Shown here in pieces: positions 50,209 to 58,961 of a DNA stretch of 64,000 nucleotides (positions are counted from its first letter, which is position 1; every line of letters begins with the position of its first letter). This stretch comes from Thermodesulfomicrobium sp. WS (GTDB lineage Bacteria > Desulfobacterota > Desulfovibrionia > Desulfovibrionales > Desulfomicrobiaceae). The stretch lies in assembly GCF_027925145.1 (NCBI RefSeq), contig NZ_AP027130.1:620001-684000 (forward strand), read 5' to 3'. A program made the translations under genes and the position numbers. Below the pieces are notes generated by a model. It searched no databases and was not told where the DNA came from. It saw only the letters and a program-made list of their open reading frames with translations.

Positions 50209-51486
50209 ATGGCGGGAATCGTGGTGGTGGGCGCCCAATGGGGCGATGAAGGCAAGGGCAAGATCGTGGATCTGCTGACCGCTCAGGTGAGCGCCATCGT
50301 GCGCTTTCAGGGCGGCAACAACGCGGGTCATACGTTGGTGGTGGGGGGCGCAAAGACGGTGCTTCATCTCATCCCCTCGGGGATCCTGCACCCGGGCAAG
50401 CTCTGCCTCATTGGCAACGGCGTGGTCCTGGACCCCTTCGTGTTCTGCCAGGAGCTCGACAGCCTGGCCGCCTCGGGCGTGGATGTGAGCCCGTCCCGGC
50501 TGCGGGTGAGCCGCAAGGCCCATATCATCATGGAATACCACCGGCTCTTGGACGCCGCCCGGGAGGCCTTCAAGAGCGGCGCGGACAAGATCGGCACCAC
50601 GGGCCGGGGGATTGGGCCGTGCTACGAAGACAAGGCCGCGCGCGTGGGCATCCGGGCCGCGGACTTGGCGGACGAGGCGCTTTTGCGCCGCAAGATCGAA
50701 AAGGCCTTGGTGGAGAAAAACGCTTTGTTGACTGGCCTTTACGGTCAGGATGCCGTGGACGCCGAGGCCGTGTGGCAGCGGCTTGTGCCTGTTGCCCGGC
50801 GTATCGTGCCCTATTTGGACGACGTCTCCGAGCAGGTGGCCGCCGCTCTCCCCCAAGGGGTGCTCTTTGAAGGCGCCCAGGGCACCCACCTCGACATCGA
50901 TCACGGCACCTACCCCTTTGTCACGTCCTCCAACACCGTGGCGGGTAACGCCGCGGCCGGGGCGGGGTGCGCGCCGGCGGCCCTTTCCCGCATCATCGGC
51001 ATCGTCAAGGCGTACACCACCCGCGTGGGCGCCGGTCCCTTCCCCACGGAGCTCACGGACACTGTGGGCGACCTGCTCCAGGCGCGTGGCCAGGAGTTCG
51101 GCGCCACCACCGGCCGCCGCCGCCGCTGTGGCTGGCTCGATGCCGTGGTGCTGCGGGAGTCGGTACGGGTCAATGGTCTTACCGAGATCGCCCTCACCAA
51201 GCTGGACGTGCTCTCCGGCATCGATCCGCTGCGCATTGCCGTGGCCTACCGGGCTGGCGGCCGCGAGGTGGCCTATCCGCCGCAAGGAGAGAACGCCCTG
51301 GCTACGGTGGAGCCGGTGTACGAGACCTTGCCCGGCTGGCGCGAAGACATCGCTGGCTGCCGCAGTTTCGCGGAGCTTCCTTTGGCGGCGCAGAACTACG
51401 TGCGCCGCATCGAAGCGCTGGCGGGGATCCCGGTGCGCCTTATCGCCGTGGGCCCGGATCGGGAGCAGACTATCACGGTGGCCTGA
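50209..51486 (+). CDS. purA: Adenylosuccinate synthetase
   Basis: Joins IMP and aspartate with GTP on the way to AMP. The 425-residue protein begins [20 protein letters not shown] and has GGNNAGHT and [13 protein letters not shown], all diagnostic. GAAGGAGA precedes the ATG at 50209; an earlier in-frame ATG lacks a site. It heads a run purA-holB-serB-ubiD of closely spaced genes. Confidence 0.97.
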   Translation: MAGIVVVGAQWGDEGKGKIVDLLTAQVSAIVRFQGGNNAGHTLVVGGAKTVLHLIPSGILHPGKLCLIGNGVVLDPFVFCQELDSLAASGVDVSPSRLRVSRKAHIIMEYHRLLDAAREAFKSGADKIGTTGRGIGPCYEDKAARVGIRAADLADEALLRRKIEKALVEKNALLTGLYGQDAVDAEAVWQRLVPVARRIVPYLDDVSEQVAAALPQGVLFEGAQGTHLDIDHGTYPFVTSSNTVAGNAAAGAGCAPAALSRIIGIVKAYTTRVGAGPFPTELTDTVGDLLQARGQEFGATTGRRRRCGWLDAVVLRESVRVNGLTEIALTKLDVLSGIDPLRIAVAYRAGGREVAYPPQGENALATVEPVYETLPGWREDIAGCRSFAELPLAAQNYVRRIEALAGIPVRLIAVGPDREQTITVA

Positions 51487-51493
51487 GGGAGCG

Positions 51494-52321
51494 GTGGACG
51501 TTTTCGCCGGAGTGCACACGCAGGAGCGGGTGGCGCGGATTCTGCGCCGCTTGGCGGCCCATGCGCCAGCGCTCGTGCTTTTGGAAGGGGGAAGTGCTTT
51601 TTCCCGCCGGCAGGTGGGGCTTTTTTGGGCTGCTGCCGTGCACTGTCGGGAGCTTGATCCCCCGTGCGGCGCGTGTGCCGCGTGTCGTGCTGTCATTCAG
51701 GATACCAGCCGCGACCTCGTGTGGTTGCGTGGCGAGGAGGGAGAGATCAAGGTGGCCGACGCCCGGGCTCTGCGCCAGATCGCTTGGGACCCGCCTGCGG
51801 CCGCACCCCGGCGGGTGGTGCTCGTCACCGAGGCCCAGGCCATGAATGTGGAGGCGCAAAATGCGCTCCTCAAAATCCTCGAAGAGCCGGGGCCGTCCAC
51901 GGTGTTCTGTGTGACCGTGCCGCATCGGGACGTGCTCCTTTCCACCGTGGTCTCCCGTGCCTTTCCGCTGACCCTGGCCGCTGCTTCCTGGGAGCCTGCC
52001 GAGGAGGTGGCGGCGTGGGCCGCTTCCATGGCGGAGTTTGTGGCCACGGGCGGCGGGGATCTCCTTGCCCGCACCGGCGGTTTGGTGGACGCGGCCTTGG
52101 CGCAGGAAGTGGTGCTCGAGGTCTTGCGGGCGGTGCTCGCCACCATGCGCGGTGTCCCCTATGGGCAGTTGGCGGATGTCTTCACCCGCCGCATGGATGT
52201 GGTGACGGTGCGCGAGGCCCAGGTGCTGGCGGAAGATGCGCTCCAGCGCCTGCGTTTGGGAGTGAATCCGGCCTTGACCCTGGAGGCCCTGGCCGTTGGA
52301 CTGTGGAGGCTGTGCGCATGA
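51494..52321 (+). CDS. holB: DNA polymerase III delta-prime subunit (clamp loader)
   Basis: 275 residues from a GTG at 51494 with GGGAG just upstream. The clamp-loader zinc module is CRELDPPCGACAAC, and the sensor stretch NALLKILEEPGPSTVF is characteristic of DnaX/HolB proteins. The P-loop is degenerate (EGGSAFSRR), as in delta-prime. The SRC arginine-finger motif reads SRAF here. It begins 7 bases after purA and overlaps serB by four bases. Confidence 0.88.
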   Translation: MDVFAGVHTQERVARILRRLAAHAPALVLLEGGSAFSRRQVGLFWAAAVHCRELDPPCGACAACRAVIQDTSRDLVWLRGEEGEIKVADARALRQIAWDPPAAAPRRVVLVTEAQAMNVEAQNALLKILEEPGPSTVFCVTVPHRDVLLSTVVSRAFPLTLAAASWEPAEEVAAWAASMAEFVATGGGDLLARTGGLVDAALAQEVVLEVLRAVLATMRGVPYGQLADVFTRRMDVVTVREAQVLAEDALQRLRLGVNPALTLEALAVGLWRLCA

Positions 52322-53574
52322 AGCGGGAAATCATCTTGGTGCAGCTGGCCGGCGAAGACCGGCCAGGTTTTTTTGCCGCCATCTTGGGAAGTATTGCGCA
52401 GTTCGGGGTGCGGGTGGTGGACATGTGCCAGTCGGTCATCCATGAGACCCTCTCCTTGGGCTTCGTGCTGGAAGTGCCGCCGGGGGCGGCCTCGGCCCCC
52501 ATCCTCAAGGAGCTGCTCTTTTGCGCCCATGGCCTTGGGCTTTCGGCCAAGTTTACGCCCATCCCGGAGGACGCCTACGAGGAATGGGTGGCTGGTCAAG
52601 GCCGGCCCCGGCACATCGTCACCTTGCTCGGTCGCTCGCTCACCGCCCAGCACCTGGCACAGTTAGGCCAGCTGCTCGCCCAGCAGGGGCTCTCCATCGA
52701 CACCGTCACCCGGCTTTCGGAGCGGGTTTCCCTGGCCCGGCCGTCGGCCTCCCCCCGGGCATGCCTGGAGTTTTCCGTGCGCGGCACGCCTCAGGACCGC
52801 TTTGCCATGCGCGCCGCCTTGCTGGAGTTTTCCCGCGACCTGGGCGTGGACGTGGCCTTTCAGGAGGACTCGGTCTTTCGCCGCATCCGCCGCTTGGTGT
52901 GCTTTGACATGGACTCCACCCTCATCGAGGCCGAAGTCATCGACGAGTTGGCCGCCCGGGCCGGTGTGGGGCCGCAGGTGGCGGCCATCACCGAGGCGGC
53001 CATGCGCGGGGAACTGGACTTTCGCCAAAGCCTTACCGAGCGGGTGCGGCTCTTGGCCGGGCTGCCGGAGTCGGTGCTCGCGCAGGTGGCCGCGTCCCTG
53101 CGGCTTACCGAAGGGGCCGAGCGCTTGGTGCGTACCGTGAAAGCCCTGGGCTACAAGGTGGCCATCCTGTCGGGAGGGTTCACCTACTTTGGCCGGGTGC
53201 TTCAGGAGCGTTTGGGCATCGATTTCGTCCACGCCAATGTCTTGGAGGTGAAGGACGGCCGCCTCACCGGGCGCTTGGTAGGGGATATCGTGGACGGCCC
53301 GGGCAAGGCGGCGCGCCTGCGGGCCATTGCCGCGGCTGAGGGCATTTCCCTGGATCAGGTCATTGCCGTGGGCGACGGTGCCAATGACCTGCCCATGCTG
53401 CAGATCGCCGGTCTGGGCATCGCCTTCCACGCCAAGCCCGTGGTGCGGGAAGGGGCCAGCCAGGCCATCTCCAACCTGGGCCTCGACGGCGTGCTCTACC
53501 TTTTGGGCCTGCGTGACCGGGAGATGGCGGCCCTGGAGGGCATGATGCAGCGCGCCCAGGAGGCGCATCGATGA
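52318..53574 (+). CDS. serB: Phosphoserine phosphatase with N-terminal ACT region
   Basis: Last step of serine synthesis. 418 residues: two N-terminal ACT-like domains (from EIILVQLAGEDRPGFFAAIL) that may bind serine, then a HAD domain with DMDSTLIEAE, SGGFTYF and GDGANDLPML. The length agrees with long SerB proteins. The start overlaps the holB stop (ATGA), and the stop overlaps the ubiD start. Confidence 0.95.
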   Translation: MKREIILVQLAGEDRPGFFAAILGSIAQFGVRVVDMCQSVIHETLSLGFVLEVPPGAASAPILKELLFCAHGLGLSAKFTPIPEDAYEEWVAGQGRPRHIVTLLGRSLTAQHLAQLGQLLAQQGLSIDTVTRLSERVSLARPSASPRACLEFSVRGTPQDRFAMRAALLEFSRDLGVDVAFQEDSVFRRIRRLVCFDMDSTLIEAEVIDELAARAGVGPQVAAITEAAMRGELDFRQSLTERVRLLAGLPESVLAQVAASLRLTEGAERLVRTVKALGYKVAILSGGFTYFGRVLQERLGIDFVHANVLEVKDGRLTGRLVGDIVDGPGKAARLRAIAAAEGISLDQVIAVGDGANDLPMLQIAGLGIAFHAKPVVREGASQAISNLGLDGVLYLLGLRDREMAALEGMMQRAQEAHR

Positions 53575-55406
53575 TCCATCGCACCTTGGCCGAGGCCGTG
53601 GCCGACCTGGAGGCAGCGGGAGAACTGATCCGCCTGGACGTGCCGGTGGACCCGCATCTGGAGGCCGGGGTCATCCAGCGCCGCCTCTACGCCGCCGGAG
53701 GGCCGGCGGTGCTCATGACCCGGGTGCGGGGGACGCGCTTTCCCATGCTGGCCAATCTCTTTGGCTCCCGCCGGCGCATCCGCTACCTTTTTCGCTCCAC
53801 CTTGCGCCTGGTGGAGGCCATGCTCACGGCCAAGGCCGACCCTATGACCTTTGTGCGCTCGCCGCGCTTGTGGCCCAAGGCCCTGCGGGCCGCGATCTGC
53901 ACCCAGCCCCGCTGGGTGCAGCAAGGGCCGGTGCAGGCGCACTCCTGCCGGCTCTCGGATCTCCCGCAGCTCGTGTCCTGGCCCAAGGACGGCGGCGCCT
54001 ACGTCACCCTGCCGCAGGTGTACTCCGAAGACCCGGGCCGGCCCGGGCTTTGGGGGTCCAATATCGGCATGTACCGGGTGCAGATTTCCGGCGGCGCCCT
54101 GGAACCGGACGCCGAGGCCGGGCTGCACTACCAGATCCACCGCGGCATCGGCCCGCACCATGCCCGGGCTCTGGCCTTGGGCCGGCCGTTTCCGGTGAGC
54201 GTGTGGGTGGGGGGGCCGCCGGCCTTGACCCTGGCGGCGGTAATGCCCCTTCCCGAAGGCATGCCCGAGATCCTCTTTGCCGGGGCCCTGGCTGGCCACC
54301 GGCTGCCGCTGGTGCGCGGCGTCAACGGCCTGCCTGTGCCGGCGCAGGCGGATTTTTGCATCATGGGCGAGGTGCCTGCGGGACTGCTCAAGCCCGAGGG
54401 GCCCTTTGGCGACCATCTGGGCTACTACAGCCTGGCCCACCCCTTCCCGGTGCTGCGGGTGTACCGCGTCTGGCACCGGCCGGACGCCATCTGGCCCTTT
54501 ACCACCGTGGGGCGGCCGCCCCAGGAAGACACCGAGTTCGGGGCCTTCATCCACGAGCTTACCGGTGCGCTCGTGCCCCGGGTCTTTCCCGGGGTACACG
54601 AGGTGCACGCCGTGGACGCCGCCGGGGTGCACCCCCTGCTTTTGGCCATCGGCAGCGAGCGCTACGTGCCCTATGCCGGAGAGCGCATGCCCCAGGAGCT
54701 CCTCACCAACGGCATGGCCCTTTTGGGCGCCACCCAGACGTCGCTTTCCAAGTACGTGCTCCTCGCCGCCCGCGAGGACGACGCGGAGCTGTCCTGCCAC
54801 GACGTGCCGCGGTTTTTCGCCCACGTGCTCTGCCGGTTGGATTTGTCCCGGGACCTCCACTTCATCACCCGCACCACCATGGACACCCTGGATTACTCGG
54901 GCATCAGCCTCAATCAGGGCTCCAAGGTGCTCTGGGCCGCGGCCGGGCGCCCCAAACGCGTCCTTGCTTCGGCCTTGCCCGCGCTGGGGGCGCTCCCCGC
55001 AGGCTTTGGACCGGTGCGGCTCTTTGCCCCAGGCATTGCGGTGCTGGGGGGCCCTGCCCATGCCCAGCCCCGGGACACCCAGGACCCGGCCATGGAGGAG
55101 CTGTGCCGCCATCTTGCGGCCGTTGACGTCTCGGGCCTTCCCCTGATTGTGGTGGTGGACGACGTGGACTTTGCCTGCCGCCATTGGGACAACTTCCTGT
55201 GGGTGACCTTTACCCGCTCCGACCCGGCCACGGACACCTATGGCGTAGACGCCCAGATGCACGGCAAGCATTGGGGATGCCGGGCCATGGTCATCGACGC
55301 CCGGCTCAAGACCTACCATGCCCCGCCCTTGGAAATGGACCCGGAGGTGGAAAAACGCGTGGACGCCCTTGCAGCCCCGGGCGGCCCGCTGTATGGCCGC
55401 ATCTAG
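53571..55406 (+). CDS. ubiD: UbiD-family decarboxylase, menaquinone-type
   Basis: 611 residues. UbiD enzymes use prenylated FMN, made by UbiX, to decarboxylate aromatic acids. Family features include NIGMYRVQI, the catalytic region GEVPAGLLKPEGPFGDHLGYY and SGISLNQGSKVLWAA. The long form fits the menaquinone-associated subgroup found in Desulfovibrionales, so a role in futalosine-route menaquinone synthesis is likely, but the substrate is inferred. No ubiX gene is in the window. Overlaps serB by four bases. Confidence 0.88.
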   Translation: MIHRTLAEAVADLEAAGELIRLDVPVDPHLEAGVIQRRLYAAGGPAVLMTRVRGTRFPMLANLFGSRRRIRYLFRSTLRLVEAMLTAKADPMTFVRSPRLWPKALRAAICTQPRWVQQGPVQAHSCRLSDLPQLVSWPKDGGAYVTLPQVYSEDPGRPGLWGSNIGMYRVQISGGALEPDAEAGLHYQIHRGIGPHHARALALGRPFPVSVWVGGPPALTLAAVMPLPEGMPEILFAGALAGHRLPLVRGVNGLPVPAQADFCIMGEVPAGLLKPEGPFGDHLGYYSLAHPFPVLRVYRVWHRPDAIWPFTTVGRPPQEDTEFGAFIHELTGALVPRVFPGVHEVHAVDAAGVHPLLLAIGSERYVPYAGERMPQELLTNGMALLGATQTSLSKYVLLAAREDDAELSCHDVPRFFAHVLCRLDLSRDLHFITRTTMDTLDYSGISLNQGSKVLWAAAGRPKRVLASALPALGALPAGFGPVRLFAPGIAVLGGPAHAQPRDTQDPAMEELCRHLAAVDVSGLPLIVVVDDVDFACRHWDNFLWVTFTRSDPATDTYGVDAQMHGKHWGCRAMVIDARLKTYHAPPLEMDPEVEKRVDALAAPGGPLYGRI

Positions 55407-55446
55407 AATCCGGACTGTCGTTCTCTACCCTGCAAGGAGGCCCCTT

Positions 55447-56865
55447 ATGCAGACCAAGATCGTGGCCACCCTCGGTCCCGCGTCCCTGGAACCTGGTGTA
55501 TTGCGTGCCATGGTGCACCATGGTGTGCGCATCTTTCGCCTCAATTTTTCCCACGCCGATGCCGCCCATTTTGGCCCGGTGATCCAAAAGATCCGCGCCG
55601 TGGAGGCGGAGACCGGGGTGCTGCTCACGGTCATGGGGGACTTGTGCGGTCCCAAGATCCGCATCGGCGAGGTGGCGGGCTCTCCCTTGCAGATCCGCAA
55701 AGGCGCCTACGTGTGCTTGGGCGCTCCGGGGGAGAAGCCGCAAGAGACGGACATCTTCATCAGCCTCGAGGCGGTGCAGCTTCTCGAAGGTCTTGGCGAA
55801 GGCATGCCCGTGTCTTTGTCCGACGGCATGCTCCAGTTCCGGGTGGTCAAGGTCTTGAAGCCGGACCGGCTCTTCCTCTTGGAGGCGCAAAACGGCGGGA
55901 TGCTCACCTCCAACAAAGGCATCGCCTTTCCCGGAAAAAGCCTGCGCGTGGCCGCACTCACGGACAAGGACCGCCGAGACCTGCACGAGGGGCTGGACAT
56001 CGGCCTGGACGCTGTCGCCCTGTCCTTTGTGCAGAGTCGTGACGACATCGATGACATCAAGGCGGAGATCGCCCGGCATGGCACCTGGATCCCGGTGGTG
56101 GCCAAGGTGGAGCGCCGCAACGCCGTGGACGACATCGACGCCATCGTGGATGCCGCGGACGCCATCATGGTGGCCCGGGGTGATCTGGGCCTGGAATGCA
56201 GTCCGGCGGAGCTGCCCATCATCCAGAAAAAGCTCCTTCGCGCCTGCCGCCACGCCCAGAAACCGGCCATCGTCGCCACCCAGATGCTCCTTTCCATGGT
56301 GAAGAACCCCGTGCCCACCCGGGCCGAGGCTACGGACGTGGCCAATGCCATGCTCGACGGCGCAGATTGCGTCATGCTCTCGGAAGAGACCGCCATCGGT
56401 TCCTACCCGGTGGAGGCCGTACGCTTCATCCAGGAGATCGCCCAGTACGCCGAGCCTTACTACCTGGAGCGCATCGGCGGCCCCTACCGGCCCAAGGAAG
56501 AGAAGAACCCGCCCAAGTTCATCGCCTATTCCGCCTGTCTGATCGCCGACAACGCCGAGAGCGTTGCCATCGTCTGCCATTCCACCACCGGCGCCACGGC
56601 GCGGTACATCTCCAGCCGTCGGCCGCGCCAGCCCATCTACGGCATGACCACCGACGCCCGGGTGCTGCGCTGGCTCAACTTTTTCTGGGGCGTGACTCCG
56701 GTGATGAGCGATGCCTCCATCCCCAGCCACCAGAAGCGGGCGGAGCGGTTCGTGCAGTCTTTTGCGGGCTTCCGCCATGGCGAGAGTGTGGTCATCGCCA
56801 GCGGCCAGGCCACTCCGGGCATGCCGGCGGTCATGACCAATGAGATCAAGGTGTACTCCAAGTAG
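55447..56865 (+). CDS. pyk: Pyruvate kinase
   Basis: Final glycolytic step, ATP from phosphoenolpyruvate. 472 residues with [11 protein letters not shown] at the start, [12 protein letters not shown], the metal/PEP region [11 protein letters not shown] and [19 protein letters not shown] sits before the ATG at 55447. It lies 40 bases after ubiD and is followed 22 bases later by the chemoreceptor gene, which may be co-transcribed. Confidence 0.96.
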   Translation: MQTKIVATLGPASLEPGVLRAMVHHGVRIFRLNFSHADAAHFGPVIQKIRAVEAETGVLLTVMGDLCGPKIRIGEVAGSPLQIRKGAYVCLGAPGEKPQETDIFISLEAVQLLEGLGEGMPVSLSDGMLQFRVVKVLKPDRLFLLEAQNGGMLTSNKGIAFPGKSLRVAALTDKDRRDLHEGLDIGLDAVALSFVQSRDDIDDIKAEIARHGTWIPVVAKVERRNAVDDIDAIVDAADAIMVARGDLGLECSPAELPIIQKKLLRACRHAQKPAIVATQMLLSMVKNPVPTRAEATDVANAMLDGADCVMLSEETAIGSYPVEAVRFIQEIAQYAEPYYLERIGGPYRPKEEKNPPKFIAYSACLIADNAESVAIVCHSTTGATARYISSRRPRQPIYGMTTDARVLRWLNFFWGVTPVMSDASIPSHQKRAERFVQSFAGFRHGESVVIASGQATPGMPAVMTNEIKVYSK

Positions 56866-56887
56866 CTTGGGAAATAAGGAGGAGAAG

Positions 56888-58815
56888 ATGGTGCGCATTT
56901 CGTGGGGGATGATTTTGGTTGCAGTCACGGCCCTGGCCGCGGGTCTGGGGATGTGGATCCCTGCCCCGTGGGGGGGCTTGCCCCATTGGTGCTGGCTCTC
57001 GTGGCGGTGGCCGTCCTGTGGTGGGAGCGGGGCCGCAGCGGCCCAGCGGCCCGGCAGGCAGACGGAGACGAAGACGGCGAACTGGCGGCCATGGGCCAGA
57101 CGCTCCATGCCGTCGCCACCGGACGCTTCCATCATGCGCTGGAATTCTCCGGCCGCATCGCGCAGGTGATCCAGAAACCCATCAATGCCCTTCTGGCCTT
57201 TGTGGTCGGACTCATCGGTTCGGTGGACGGACAAAACCGCATCCTCGGGGAAGTGCAGCAGTTCTTGAGGAACTTGAACGAGCGTCTGCAAGACCAGCTC
57301 TCCCGCACCGCGACCATGGCCAAGGACGTGCAGGGCGCGGCCACCCAATCCCTGCACGATGCCGAGACCATCTACCAGTCCATGGAGGACATGTCCGTGG
57401 CCACCACGGAGATCGCGACCTCGGTGGCCAAGACCGCCCAGAAGACTGCCGAGGCCCGGGAGCAGGCCGAGAGCGCCGCGGCCTCCATCGCCAAGCTCAG
57501 CGAGAGCTCGCGCAACATCGGCGACGTAAGCCAGGTGATCCGCGCCATTGCGTCGCAGACCAATTTGCTTGCCTTGAACGCCACCATCGAGGCCGCCCGC
57601 GCCGGCGAGGCGGGCCGCGGTTTTGCCGTGGTGGCCAACGAGGTCAAGGAACTGGCCCGCCAGACCGCTGAGGCCACGGAAAAGATCACTGCCCTCATCG
57701 AAGGTATCCAGGCCGATGTGGCCGGGGCCATTGCCCAGGTGCAGGGCATCACCGGGGCCGTGGCCGAGGTGAACGAGCTCGCCACCACCATCGCCAGCGC
57801 CACGGAAGAGCAGACCGCCACCATGGCCGAAATCACGAACAACGTGCGCCGCACCAAGGAAGCGGCCACGGTGGTGAAAGAGCGTGCCGACGCCCTCATG
57901 GCCTCTACCGAAGACTTCGCCGCCATCGCACCGCAGGTCTCCATCGCCAGCGAGGCCACCAGCCGTATCGTCAAATCCAACGCCGTGGTCCTTTCCAAGG
58001 TGGGGGCGAGCCCGGGGCTGGCGAGCCGTCTCGAGGCGCATCTTGCCCCTGCGGCCCGCCTCAAGAGCGTCCTGTTCAAGCACATCGGCTGGGGCAACGA
58101 GGTCATCAAGGCCATCGTGACCGGTGTCCCGCCCGAGGTGGAGATGGATCCCAAAAAATGCGCCTTGGGCAAGTTTCTGGAGACCTACCAGCCGCAGAGG
58201 CCTGAGGCCCGGCGCATCCTGGAGCAGCTGCATCCCCTGCACGACAAGCTCCATGCCTCGGCTGGTCTGGTGCGGCAGGCCACGGCCGAAGGGCGAAGCG
58301 CGGTCGAGATCATGCGCCTTTTCACCCAGGACATCTCGCCCATCCTCAGCCAGGTGCTCGAGCTGCTCTCGCAATGGATCACCGTGGAGGAAGGCGGGGC
58401 GATGCACAGCGGCGAGTTCATGCCGTGGACCAAGGACCTCGAGCTCGGCATCCCCAGCATTGACGAGCAGCACCAAAAGCTCGTGGCCATGGTCAACCGG
58501 CTGCACCGTTCGTTGGAGCGCAGCGATACCGCCGCCGCTGGCCGGGTGCTCCAGGAACTCATCGAGTACACGGGCTATCACTTCGGCACGGAAGAGAAGT
58601 TCTTCGACCAGTACGGCTACCCCGAAACCGATGCCCACAAGACCATCCACAAGAAGCTCGTGGACAAGGTCCTGGCCTTCAAGCGCAAGTTCGATGCCGG
58701 CGAAGAGTTTCTGTCCCAGGAACTGCTCAACTTCCTCAAGGACTGGCTCATCAACCACATCGGATTTACCGACCGCAAGTATGCGCCGTTCTTGCAGAGC
58801 AAGGGAGTCCGATAG
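56888..58815 (+). CDS. Chemoreceptor with CZB and hemerythrin domains; frameshift at a G7 tract
   Basis: The ATG at 56888 has a strong AAGGAGG site and encodes a membrane helix ([16 protein letters not shown]), but the rest of the protein is in another frame, open from a GTG at 56902. The two join if the G7 run at 56970-56976 gains one G, giving a hairpin of two membrane helices (second: [15 protein letters not shown]). Then come the MCP hairpin tip ([20 protein letters not shown]), a CZB zinc domain ([16 protein letters not shown]) and a C-terminal hemerythrin with a full iron-ligand set (DEQH, YHFGTEE, HKTIHKK, NHIGFTD). A DcrH-like oxygen or redox sensor is likely. Confidence 0.82.
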
Positions 58816-58904
58816 GCTTTTGCCAGACGTGCCGCCGCGGGGCGCCGCAGTCTTGCCAAAGGCCGGCGCGTCTGGGTGAGCGCGTCTTCGGTCCGGTTCT
58901 CATG

Positions 58905-58931
58905 CCAACGCCCCCATTTCGGGGGCGTTGG
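58905..58931. terminator. Perfect hairpin between convergent genes
   Basis: CCAACGCCCCC and GGGGGCGTTGG form an 11-bp perfect stem with a 5-base loop between the chemoreceptor and purL, with no T-tract on either side. It may act as a bidirectional terminator or mRNA end. Confidence 0.6.
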
Positions 58932-58961
58932 TCGTGGAGGGGGCCTGAAGGCGGCCGAGGT

